Source of the DNA: Phocaeicola_A sp964514145
GTDB taxonomy: Bacteria > Bacteroidota > Bacteroidia > Bacteroidales > Bacteroidaceae
Reading direction: 5' to 3'
DNA: 6,496 bases
NCBI GenBank assembly: GCA_964514145.1
Contig: CAZEPM010000109.1
Coordinates: forward strand, 1 to 6,496
Shown: positions 1 through 6,314 of the stretch, piece after piece
How the letters are laid out: every line of letters begins with the position of its first letter
Position numbering within the stretch: position 1 is the first letter of the stretch
Made by a program: the position numbers and the translations under genes
Notes under the pieces: model-generated
Databases searched by the model: none
What the model was told of the DNA's origin: nothing
What the model saw: only the letters and a program-made list of their open reading frames with translations

Positions 1-45
1 GCGATTAAATTCCGGTCAAACATGCTCTGCGATAAGGAAAATGCG

Positions 46-53
46 TATCTTTG
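46..53 (+). promoter_or_regulatory. Possible Bacteroides-type -7 element for the ATPase/DUF4435 pair
   Basis: TATCTTTG matches the TAnnTTTG -7 consensus of Bacteroides promoters and lies 37 bases before the ATPase start codon, which would give a short 5' leader. No TTTG is seen 19-21 bases upstream, so only half of the usual signal is present. The first 75 bases also stay open in one frame, so this could instead lie in the tail of an upstream gene. Confidence 0.3.
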
Positions 54-90
54 TCTGTATCAATTATTGGTTTAACAAACAGTGATTACC

Positions 91-930
91 ATGAAGAAAC
101 AGGCAGACTATATCAAACGGATCGAAATCAAGCGTATTTGGGGATGGAAGAACATTGCATGGAATCTGCGTCCGGATGTGAATATCCTGAGTGGAATCAA
201 TGGTATTGGCAAGAGTACGATTGTCAACAAGTCGGTTGTCTCGCTGCGCCTTCGCGAAGAGATGCGGGGCGGTGAGTTGGACAACGGGGGAGTGCCGGAG
301 AACGTGCACTTCGTGTTCTCGCCCGAAGATGCAAACTGTATCAGTTATGACGTTATCCGCAGTTTTGACCGGCCGCTGATCAATGCGGGACTGATGGACA
401 AGACGGGGGTCGGTGCGCACATCCTGACGGAGTTGGACTGGCAGCTTTATCAGCTGCAACGCCGCTATCTGGACTATCAGGTGAATATCGGCAACCGCAT
501 TATCGAACTGCTGACGGGTGGTGACCCGGACGGTCAGCGGCGTGCGGCTGAGGTGTCGATGCCCAAACGCCGGTTTCAGGACATGATAGACAATCTTTTC
601 AGTGAGACGAACAAGAAGATTGATCGCAAGAGCAACGAAATCATCATTGAGCAGGATGGTGACCGGCTGATGCCTTATCAGCTTTCGTCGGGCGAAAAGC
701 AGATGTTGGTGATTTTGCTGACGGTGCTCGTGCGGGATGGCGAATCGTTTGTCTTGTTCATGGATGAACCGGAGGTGTCACTCCACGTGGAATGGCAGCA
801 GCAACTGATTCGTTTGATTCGTGAGCTCAATCCGCGTGTGCAGATTATCTTGACGACTCATTCGCCGGCAGTAATTATGGACGGATGGATGGATGCGGTG
901 ACCGAGGTGAGCGACATAACGGAGTCGTAG
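91..930 (+). CDS. Compact ABC-type AAA ATPase, AriA/OLD-like partner of a DUF4435 protein
   Basis: This 279-residue cytoplasmic ATPase has a full set of ABC/SMC-type motifs. They are Walker A GINGIGKS (35-42), signature LSSGEKQ (198-204), Walker B VLFMDEPE (221-228) followed by a D-loop-like SLH, and an H-loop in TTHSP (His257). The stretch between Walker A and the signature (about 44-195) is short and has no long Rad50-type coiled coil. No signal peptide or membrane segment is visible. ATG at 91 is chosen; an in-frame GTG at 82 adds only three residues. The gene is followed after 21 bases by a DUF4435 gene, the arrangement seen in PARIS (AriA ATPase, AriB TOPRIM effector), where the ATPase senses a phage trigger and holds the effector. 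The ATPase call is firm. The defence role is inferred from the pairing. GC is about 55% in hand-counted sample lines, well above the neighbouring operon. Confidence 0.88.
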   Translation: MKKQADYIKRIEIKRIWGWKNIAWNLRPDVNILSGINGIGKSTIVNKSVVSLRLREEMRGGELDNGGVPENVHFVFSPEDANCISYDVIRSFDRPLINAGLMDKTGVGAHILTELDWQLYQLQRRYLDYQVNIGNRIIELLTGGDPDGQRRAAEVSMPKRRFQDMIDNLFSETNKKIDRKSNEIIIEQDGDRLMPYQLSSGEKQMLVILLTVLVRDGESFVLFMDEPEVSLHVEWQQQLIRLIRELNPRVQIILTTHSPAVIMDGWMDAVTEVSDITES

Positions 931-951
931 CAATCAATGTAAGGGCTTGTC

Positions 952-1968
952 ATGGGAAAACGTTTGACTCAGAATCTTAACTCGCTATATATCGAGGCGG
1001 CTAATCAGCTCCGCCCGAAGCGGGCACGCCGCAAAATCATTGCTTACGTGGAGAGTTACGAAGATGTGTCTTTTTGGCGGACGTTGTTTAATGAGTTTGA
1101 GAATGAGCATTGTTACTTTCAGGTAATGCTCCCGTCGTCGACCTCGCTGGCTAAAGGAAAGAAGTCCGTGCTGATGAATTCATTGGGCGGTTCGCTGGGA
1201 CAGAATATGATAGCCTGCGTGGACAGTGATTACGACTATCTGTTGCAGGGTGCCACGAACATGTCACGGCAGATTATCAACAACCGGTATGTGTTTCACA
1301 CGTATGCTTATGCCATCGAAAACTATCAGTGTTGGGCGAAGAGTCTGCACGATGTGTGCGTGATGGCGACACTCAATGATCGTGAGATGATCGATCTGGA
1401 AGCGTTTATGTCTATGTATTCGCGTATTGCTTATCCGCTGTTTTTGTGGTCGGTATGGTTTTATCGGAAGCATCGGTTCAATGCGTTTCCTTTGATGAGT
1501 TTCTGCGAGATTGTTAAGTTGGACAAGGTGAACATTGCTCATCTGGAAGAGAGTTTGTCGCGCATGGAACGTCGTGTGAGGCAAAAACTTCATCGGTTGG
1601 AACATGATTACGCCTATGCCCGTCGTGAAATCGAAGATATGAAGCGGGAACTGGAGGATTTGGGCGTGACGCCGGACACAACATATTTATTCATACAGGG
1701 TCATCACATCATGGACAACGTGGTGCTGAAGGTGCTTGTGCCACTGTGTACACAGTTACGCCGTGAGCGGGAAAACGAGATCCGCGAGCTTGCCGAACAT
1801 GATACTCAGTTTCAGAACGAACTGGCTTGTTATCAGCGAAGCCAGAGCAGTGTGGAATTCATGATTCGTAAACATGTCAATTATCAGGCTTCACCGATCT
1901 ACCAACGATTGCGTGCCGACGTAGCTTGTTTTCTGGAGCATATCGGGACTTCCCAATCGACAACATGA
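952..1968 (+). CDS. DUF4435 (TOPRIM-like) protein, candidate AriB-type effector
   Basis: This 338-residue protein has a DUF4435-like N-terminal half with TOPRIM-type acidic residues. They are AYVESYEDVSFW (31-42, with Glu34 and Asp38), CVDSDYD (89-95, with Asp91 and Asp93) and TYAYAIENYQ (117-126, with Glu123). All the expected acidic positions are kept, so an active metal-dependent nuclease is plausible. A charged helical stretch (about 198-237) looks like a coiled coil. IQGHHIMDNV (248-257) resembles the conserved GH motif near the end of DUF4435 proteins, and another helical, charged tail follows. No signal peptide or membrane segment is seen. An AAGGG sequence six bases before the ATG is a reasonable ribosome site. 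The gene sits 21 bases behind the ATPase and is surely co-transcribed. In PARIS, the DUF4435 partner is released by its ATPase and cleaves tRNA. The same role here is inference; a housekeeping role for this pair is not excluded. Confidence 0.8.
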   Translation: MGKRLTQNLNSLYIEAANQLRPKRARRKIIAYVESYEDVSFWRTLFNEFENEHCYFQVMLPSSTSLAKGKKSVLMNSLGGSLGQNMIACVDSDYDYLLQGATNMSRQIINNRYVFHTYAYAIENYQCWAKSLHDVCVMATLNDREMIDLEAFMSMYSRIAYPLFLWSVWFYRKHRFNAFPLMSFCEIVKLDKVNIAHLEESLSRMERRVRQKLHRLEHDYAYARREIEDMKRELEDLGVTPDTTYLFIQGHHIMDNVVLKVLVPLCTQLRRERENEIRELAEHDTQFQNELACYQRSQSSVEFMIRKHVNYQASPIYQRLRADVACFLEHIGTSQSTT

Positions 1969-2003
1969 AACCATGAAAGAGAATCTTCATCTGCAATAAA
2001 AGA

Positions 2004-2041
2004 AACCCTATCATTGTCTCAAAATGGAGTATGATAGGGTT
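2004..2041 (-). terminator. Intrinsic terminator between the convergent blocks
   Basis: AACCCTATCAT (2004-2014) and ATGATAGGGTT (2031-2041) form an 11-bp perfect stem around a 16-base loop that can add a CTC/GAG pairing. Read on the minus strand, the stem is followed by TTTCTTTTATT, a good U-rich tract, so it should end the pheA-tyrA transcript 73 bases after tyrA. On the plus strand the following bases (CTTGCATGTTACTGTTTT) are a poorer U tract, so it may only partly stop transcription from the ATPase/DUF4435 pair. Confidence 0.85.
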
Positions 2042-2114
2042 CTTGCATGTTACTGTTTTACAATCTGTGACTTTTCTGATTTATCCGTTTCGTTGTGTCA
2101 GCATATTGCAGATG

Positions 2115-2888
2115 TTACCGGATGTTAGCTCGTATTTTTTCAAGATATTGCTTCATGCCTTTGGTGTCTTTGTGGGTAATAATGTCGAACAATTCGTTTA
2201 GTTCTGTCCTTATACGTTCCACTTGTGCAGGAGTATGGGGGTTGAAGAGTATTTCCTGTAGCAGATAGTCGTCTTCATTCAATACGCCTTGTGCGATTTG
2301 CATGTGACGTTTGAACGTGGTTCCGGGTGCATCTTGATGTTTCATGATAGCGGCAAAAACAAATGTAGACACAAACGGGATAGACAAAGAATAGGCTACA
2401 GTCTGATCGTGTTGTTCAAAAGAATATTCAAAGATATTGAGATTGATAGAGTTATAGAGATCTTTAAAGAATACTTTTCCCAAATGGTCACCTTCGGTAA
2501 TGATGATGGCATTCTCGTTGCTCAGATTGCTGAGGCTGGCAAAGGTAGGGCCAAACATCGGGTGAGTAGACACATAGCGGAAACCACATGTTTCGTAGAA
2601 TTCTTTCAGTCCTGTCTTGACAGATGCAATATCACTCAAGATACAATCTTTGGAGAGAACGGGAATCACCCCTCGGAAAGCATTTAACGTGTATTTTACG
2701 GTAGCGGCATTGATGACAAGTTCCGGTTTGAACTCTCTTATCTCGTCAAGCGATGTGAATCGATAGGTGTTGTATACGAATCGCATGCGCTTTGGATCGA
2801 TGTCGAATATAGCTGTTTCATGCTGGAAACTAAGTAGGTCTGTAAAAAAAGACCCCATTTTTCCCGCTCCAAGAATTAATATTCGCAT
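2115..2888 (-). CDS. tyrA: Prephenate dehydrogenase
   Basis: The 257-residue product oxidises and decarboxylates prephenate to 4-hydroxyphenylpyruvate with NAD(P), the committed step to tyrosine. The N terminus is a Rossmann fold with GAGKMG at 7-12 and Asp29 at the end of the second strand, which favours NAD over NADP. DIASVK (86-91) and HPMFGP (109-114, the motif holding the catalytic histidine in E. coli TyrA) mark the dehydrogenase. There is no fused chorismate mutase and, at this length, no ACT domain, so feedback must come from elsewhere. I start at ATG 2888, which puts the GAGKMG loop at the usual distance from the N terminus and leaves 16 bases after the preceding stop. A longer frame back to 2960 would begin at TTG and overlap the upstream gene. 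It is the last gene of the operon. Confidence 0.93.
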   Translation of the reverse strand: MRILILGAGKMGSFFTDLLSFQHETAIFDIDPKRMRFVYNTYRFTSLDEIREFKPELVINAATVKYTLNAFRGVIPVLSKDCILSDIASVKTGLKEFYETCGFRYVSTHPMFGPTFASLSNLSNENAIIITEGDHLGKVFFKDLYNSINLNIFEYSFEQHDQTVAYSLSIPFVSTFVFAAIMKHQDAPGTTFKRHMQIAQGVLNEDDYLLQEILFNPHTPAQVERIRTELNELFDIITHKDTKGMKQYLEKIRANIR

Positions 2889-2904
2889 ATTGGGTAGTTT
2901 CTTG

Positions 2905-3966
2905 TTATTTGTTAATGATTTCCATTTGTTGGCGGACGGATTCTTCGTGGATAGCTTCAAAAATGATTTTGATGAATTCGGAACTCATGCCGCAGAGTTC
3001 TCCTTGTACACAACGTTTCTCGAGAATTTCGTTGTATCGTCCGGTTTGTAGAATCGTCATACCATGCTCTTTTTTATAGAGTCCGATTTCGCGCGATACT
3101 CTCATTCGTTTCGTTAAAATCTCAATCAGATTGTTGTCGCATTCGTCTATTTGTTCGCGAAGCTCGTTTAGGTTTTCCGTAGATTGTTTTTCTTTACGGA
3201 TAACTAACAAATGAAGGATGTATGACAGAATATCTGGAGTCACTTGTTGAGAAGCATCACTCCATGCCTGTTCCGGATTGCAATGACTCTCTATAATTAG
3301 CCCGTCGAAACCTAAGTCCATTGCCTGCTGGCTGAGAGGAGCAATCAGTTCACGTCGTCCGCCAATGTGACTTGGGTCACAGAGGATGGGCAAGTTAGGC
3401 ATTCTTCGGCGTAATTCTATAGGGATATGCCATTGGGGAAGATTTCGATAGATCTTTTTCTCGTAGGAAGAGAAACCACGATGGATGGCTGCCAGACGAC
3501 GTATTCCTGCATTTTTGAGTCGTTCAAGTGCGCCAATCCATAATTCGAGATCCGGATTAACAGGATTCTTTACGAGTACAGGGATGTCAATACCCTTTAG
3601 TGAATCGGCTATTTCCTGCATGGCAAACGGGTTGGCTGAGGTGCGTGCGCCAATCCACAAGATATCGAGTCCGGCTTTCAGGGCAGCTTCTACATGCTTG
3701 GCTGTGGCTATTTCTGTTGTTATATACATACCGGTCTCCTGCTTAACCGTTTGTAGCCATGCAAGTCCGACTTCGCCTACACCTTCGAATCCACCGGGTT
3801 TCGTGCGTGGTTTCCAGATGCCGGCACGGAAGATCTTTATGTTATGAGCGGCAAGTTGTTTAGCTGTGTGTATCACTTGTTCTTCAGTTTCTGCACTGCA
3901 GGGTCCGGCAATGACTAAAGGACGTTCGGGGCTGATGCCCGGTAATAAGATTGATTCTAGTTCCAT
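2905..3966 (-). CDS. Bifunctional DAHP synthase (type I-beta) - chorismate mutase
   Basis: This 353-residue fusion protein has two domains. Residues about 1-258 are a KDO8P-like type I-beta DAHP synthase, condensing phosphoenolpyruvate with erythrose 4-phosphate at the start of the shikimate pathway. Motifs are AGPCSAE (20-26), KPRTKPGGFEG (52-62), KNPVNPD (133-139) and DPSHIGGRR (197-205). Metal ligands are probably Cys23, His200, Glu226 and Asp237. Residues about 262-353 are an AroQ-type chorismate mutase. Aligned by eye with E. coli P-protein, Arg11, Arg28, Lys39, Arg51, Ser84 and Gln88 correspond to Arg270, Arg287, Lys298, Arg310, Ser343 and Gln347. The position matching Glu52 is Tyr311. 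In the related Prevotella nigrescens enzyme the C-terminal mutase makes the synthase sensitive to prephenate; the same control is likely here. It lies 24 bases after the aminotransferase gene and 16 before tyrA. Confidence 0.95.
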   Translation of the reverse strand: MELESILLPGISPERPLVIAGPCSAETEEQVIHTAKQLAAHNIKIFRAGIWKPRTKPGGFEGVGEVGLAWLQTVKQETGMYITTEIATAKHVEAALKAGLDILWIGARTSANPFAMQEIADSLKGIDIPVLVKNPVNPDLELWIGALERLKNAGIRRLAAIHRGFSSYEKKIYRNLPQWHIPIELRRRMPNLPILCDPSHIGGRRELIAPLSQQAMDLGFDGLIIESHCNPEQAWSDASQQVTPDILSYILHLLVIRKEKQSTENLNELREQIDECDNNLIEILTKRMRVSREIGLYKKEHGMTILQTGRYNEILEKRCVQGELCGMSSEFIKIIFEAIHEESVRQQMEIINK

Positions 3967-3990
3967 AGTTATTTTGTGTTGTATTGTTTT

Positions 3991-5178
3991 TTAAATAGTT
4001 GAATTTTTAATGCGTCGTAACGCTTCGGATAGTTTTTCTTCTTTGGCGCAGAGTGAGATGCGTATGTATCTGGCTCCATTGCTTCCGAAGATAAATCCCG
4101 GTGTGATGAATACTTTGGCATTGTGGAGCACTTTTTCTGTCAAGTCTTCAACATTTGCATATTGTTTCGGTATGCGTCCCCAAAGGAACATACCAACCTG
4201 TGCAGGGTCGAAAGTACAATCTAATGCTTTCATAATCTCTTCAGCCAAGTAACGACGCTGACGATAAATGGTTCGGTTCATTTGATTATGCCATTCGTCA
4301 GAGTTCTGATATGCTTGTGCAGCAGCCAATTGCATGGGGCGAAAAGTTCCGGAGTCTATGTTGCTTTTTACTTTTAGAATCCATTCTATGAATTGTGCAT
4401 TGGTGGCGATCAGGCCGATGCGCCATCCCGGCATATTATGGCTCTTGCTCATAGAGTTGAATTCGATGCAACATGCTTTGGCTCCTTTTACCTGAAGGAT
4501 GCTTAAAGGTTTCTCGTTCAGGATAAAACTATACGGATTATCGTTAACGATGACAATCTGATGGCGCTGGGCAAAATCTACGAGTTTTTCGTATAGCTCG
4601 CGTGTAGCATTTGCTCCGGTGGGCATGTTCGGGTAGTTGGTCCACATAATTTTAGTTCGGCTAAGATCTAGTTTTTCCAAAGCTTCGAAATCAGGTTGCC
4701 ATCCATTGTCTTCACGCAGATCGTAGTTCACAATTTCACTTCCGAGCAAGCGATTGAGCGAGGTGTACGTAGGGTAACCGGGATTGGGAACCAACACTTG
4801 GTCACCGGGATTGACCAATGCCAACGTTACGTGTAAGATGCCTTCTTTTGAGCCGATAAGAGGTTGTATTTCTGTATCTGGATTTAGTTGGACATGATAG
4901 AAACGCTTATACCAGTTTGCCATCGCTTGGCGTAATTCCGGAATACCAACAGTGGGCTGATAACCGTGTACATCGGCTTTTTGAGCTTCCTTGCATAAAA
5001 CCTGAATGGTTTCCGGTGACGGTGGCATATCAGGACTCCCAATACCAAGATTGATGACATCTTGATTGTCTGCATTCATTCGGGCTATTTCTTTGAGCTT
5101 TCTTGAAAAGTAATATTCGCTTACTGAATCCAGGCGTTTAGCCGGAAAGATATTAAAGTTGTGATTTGCCTTCTCCAT
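3991..5178 (-). CDS. Class I/II PLP aminotransferase, probably aromatic
   Basis: The 395-residue fold-type I aminotransferase probably converts phenylpyruvate and 4-hydroxyphenylpyruvate to Phe and Tyr; its place between pheA and tyrA supports this. Visible motifs, numbered from the ATG, are NLGIGSPDMPP near the N terminus, TNYPNMPTG (PLP-facing Asn184), NDNPYS (Asp213 for the pyridine nitrogen, Tyr216), SMSKSHNMPGWR (Schiff-base Lys245, phosphate-binding Arg253) and RYIRIS (substrate carboxylate Arg373). The sequence resembles the LL-diaminopimelate aminotransferase-like clade, so aspartate, diaminopimelate or prephenate transamination are alternatives that motifs cannot exclude. I start at ATG 5178, which overlaps the end of pheA by 26 bases. 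An in-frame TTG three codons earlier would extend it slightly. A GGAG lies just before this ATG, and the overlap suggests translational coupling. Confidence 0.9.
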   Translation of the reverse strand: MEKANHNFNIFPAKRLDSVSEYYFSRKLKEIARMNADNQDVINLGIGSPDMPPSPETIQVLCKEAQKADVHGYQPTVGIPELRQAMANWYKRFYHVQLNPDTEIQPLIGSKEGILHVTLALVNPGDQVLVPNPGYPTYTSLNRLLGSEIVNYDLREDNGWQPDFEALEKLDLSRTKIMWTNYPNMPTGANATRELYEKLVDFAQRHQIVIVNDNPYSFILNEKPLSILQVKGAKACCIEFNSMSKSHNMPGWRIGLIATNAQFIEWILKVKSNIDSGTFRPMQLAAAQAYQNSDEWHNQMNRTIYRQRRYLAEEIMKALDCTFDPAQVGMFLWGRIPKQYANVEDLTEKVLHNAKVFITPGFIFGSNGARYIRISLCAKEEKLSEALRRIKNSTI

Positions 5179-5995
5179 ATTCTCCAAGTATTTGTAGTTC
5201 TTTGATTAAGGGTCTGATGGCATCAATGGATTGCCGATAGCGTAAGTAGTCTTTGAAAGTAATATCAACATAGAACATATATTCCCATTCACGTCCGATG
5301 ATAGGCAAGGATTGTATTTTGGTTAAGTTGATGCGGTAGAATGAAAAGATAGACAAAATTTGCGACAGACTGCCTTCCGTGTGTGGCAATGAGAAAACAA
5401 GTGTAGCTTTATTGATTTGCGTATAGGGGCGGATTTCGTCGGCTTTCCATAGGTCTGTCACAATAAGGAAACGAGTGAAATTGTGTTTATTGGTTTCGAT
5501 GCCTTCTTCGAGGATTTTCATGTTATAGAGGGATGCCGCAAATTTTGAACAGATGGCGGCATGTCCTTTCATGTGTTGTTTGCTGATGAGGTATGCACTT
5601 CCGGCCGTATCTTCAGTTTCTACGATTTTTATATTCGGGTGTTTATATAAGAATTCCCTGCATTGTGCCAATGCTACCGGATGTGAGTTAATTTCCGAGA
5701 TGTCTTTCCAATCTTCATCAGGCAGGCAAAGCAGACTGTGCGAAATGCGTAATTTGTGTTCCCCAACAATTGTAACGTGGTTTTCGCGTAACAGGTCATA
5801 ATTGTGTAACAGACTGCCGGCAATGGTATTTTCTATTGCCAGCATACCAATAATGCTATTGTTAGTCTTGATTTGCATAAAAATATCGTCGAATGTTGAA
5901 CAACAGACCAACTCGATGTCCTCATTCTCGAAAAACTGATGTGCGGCAATGTCGTGGTAAGAACCTTCGATGCCTTGAATTGCTATTTTTTTCAT
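5153..5995 (-). CDS. pheA: Prephenate dehydratase with C-terminal ACT domain
   Basis: The 280-residue product decarboxylates and dehydrates prephenate to phenylpyruvate. The catalytic domain (about 1-190) shows IQGIEGSYH (6-14), ENTIAGSL (55-62), SHPVALAQC (104-112), DTAGSA (129-134), AAICS (146-150) and the NKHNFTRF motif (169-176) with the Thr-Arg-Phe triad. Residues about 195-275 are an ACT domain expected to bind Phe, with GSLSQIL (208-214) where E. coli has GALV, and IQSLP (227-231) where E. coli has ESRP. There is no fused chorismate mutase; that activity is on the DAHP synthase two genes downstream. ATG 5995 is chosen because the family N terminus begins there. A longer frame back to 6097 would start at TTG and translate through the attenuator hairpin. 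It is the first structural gene, 18 bases after the terminator stem. Confidence 0.95.
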   Translation of the reverse strand: MKKIAIQGIEGSYHDIAAHQFFENEDIELVCCSTFDDIFMQIKTNNSIIGMLAIENTIAGSLLHNYDLLRENHVTIVGEHKLRISHSLLCLPDEDWKDISEINSHPVALAQCREFLYKHPNIKIVETEDTAGSAYLISKQHMKGHAAICSKFAASLYNMKILEEGIETNKHNFTRFLIVTDLWKADEIRPYTQINKATLVFSLPHTEGSLSQILSIFSFYRINLTKIQSLPIIGREWEYMFYVDITFKDYLRYRQSIDAIRPLIKELQILGEYGEGKSQL

Positions 5996-6013
5996 GTGTT
6001 GCACTAAAAATGC

Positions 6014-6047
6014 AAAATCCCACTTTCGTATTAGGAAGTGGGATTTT
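6014..6047 (-). terminator. Attenuator terminator (regions 3 and 4) ahead of pheA
   Basis: In minus-strand reading, AAAATCCCACTT (6047-6036) pairs perfectly with AAGTGGGATTTT (6025-6014) over 12 bp. A C-G pair extends the base outward. Inward, the loop can narrow by a wobble and a C-G pair. The 3' arm ends in TTTT and is followed by GCA and then TTTTT (6010-6006), giving an intrinsic terminator. It stands between the promoter and the first structural gene, 36 bases after the leader peptide stop, so it must be conditional or the operon would be silent. Confidence 0.9.
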
Positions 6048-6108
6048 GTAATCATTCTATAATTATTTTTTAAATCTTCGTTATCATACATATGCAACTT
6101 CCCACTTC
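6035..6108 (-). promoter_or_regulatory. Predicted antiterminator pairing (regions 2 and 3)
   Basis: GAAGTGGGA (6108-6100, inside the leader gene) is complementary over 9 bases to TCCCACTTC (6043-6035), which covers most of the terminator's 5' arm. The 8-base direct repeat AAGTGGGA occurs here and again in the terminator 3' arm (6025-6018), so the two compete for the same partner. Pairing of regions 2 and 3 would block the terminator and let transcription enter pheA. The pairing is read directly from sequence; its use in the cell is inference. Confidence 0.8.
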
Positions 6109-6170
6109 ACTTTATGGCTAAAGTAAAAGTAAAAAAAGAAGTGAAAATATGCATGATACAATGCTTTCAT
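6084..6170 (-). CDS. Phe/Tyr-rich attenuation leader peptide (pheL-like)
   Basis: This short gene encodes 28 residues. Codons 8-17 read YFHFFFYFYF, and overall there are six Phe, five Tyr and one Trp (codon 23). Most Phe codons are TTT; both TAT and TAC are used. It starts at ATG 6170, about 22 bases after the expected transcription start, behind an A-rich stretch typical of Bacteroidales starts, and ends with TGA at 6086-6084. The peptide itself is unlikely to have a function; its translation is the sensor. When charged tRNA-Phe or tRNA-Tyr is scarce, a ribosome would stall in the aromatic run and leave the downstream GAAGTGGGA free to form the antiterminator. When both are plentiful, the ribosome moves on and the terminator forms. 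It is analogous to E. coli pheL but senses Tyr as well, fitting an operon with both pheA and tyrA. Confidence 0.9.
   Translation of the reverse strand: MKALYHAYFHFFFYFYFSHKVKWEVAYV
6105..6128 (-). promoter_or_regulatory. Region 1:2 hairpin within the leader gene
   Basis: TTTTACTTT (6128-6120, overlapping the Phe15-Tyr16-Phe17 codons) can pair with AAAGTGAAG (6113-6105) over 9 bp, two of them G-U, around the 6-base loop AGCCAT. An alternative pairs CACTTC (6143-6138) with GAAGTG (6108-6103). Either would occupy the antiterminator strand in the absence of a stalled ribosome and may act as a pause hairpin, completing the classic four-segment attenuator. Confidence 0.6.
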
Positions 6171-6197
6171 AACTTTTATCTTTTTGATTTGATGTGA

Positions 6198-6228
6198 CAA
6201 AAGTAGTATTTTTCTCTTATACTCCAAA
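6198..6228 (-). promoter_or_regulatory. Bacteroides-type promoter of the Phe/Tyr operon
   Basis: On the minus strand, TTTG (6228-6225) is followed after 19 bases by TACTTTTG (6205-6198). This matches the -33 TTTG and -7 TAnnTTTG consensus at the usual spacing. Transcription should begin around 6190-6195, about 22 bases before the leader peptide ATG. No other promoter-like element closer to pheA is needed. Confidence 0.8.
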
Positions 6229-6314
6229 TAGATGTATACAAAAATTTTGAGAAAAACTTCTTTTTCATGTCATGTTTCCATTGTATAATCTAAACAAAGT
6301 TAGATAATTTATTC

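Noticed and set aside
1..75. Tail of an upstream plus-strand gene
   Set aside because: One frame is open from the window edge to TAA at 73-75 (24 codons), but a second frame is open too and neither is recognisable; too short to call.
82..90. GTG start for the ATPase
   Set aside because: It gains three residues only, and an ATG follows immediately.
64..459. 131-codon minus-strand frame opposite the ATPase
   Set aside because: It lies antisense to the Walker A region and has no recognisable domain.
1973..1999. Eight-codon plus-strand frame after the DUF4435 gene
   Set aside because: Too short, with no recognisable feature, and just before the terminator hairpin.
2889..2960. N-terminal extension of TyrA to a TTG at 2960
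   Set aside because: It places 24 extra residues before the Rossmann strand and overlaps the upstream gene; ATG 2888 fits the family start.
3485..3847. 120-codon plus-strand frame opposite the DAHP synthase gene
   Set aside because: Antisense shadow of a strongly conserved enzyme gene; no independent coding signal. The same applies to plus-strand frames at 2289-2687, 2767-3051, 4010-4252 and 5553-5801.
5996..6097. N-terminal extension of PheA to a TTG at 6097
   Set aside because: It adds 34 residues unlike the family, starts at TTG, overlaps the leader peptide gene out of frame and would be translated through the attenuator terminator.
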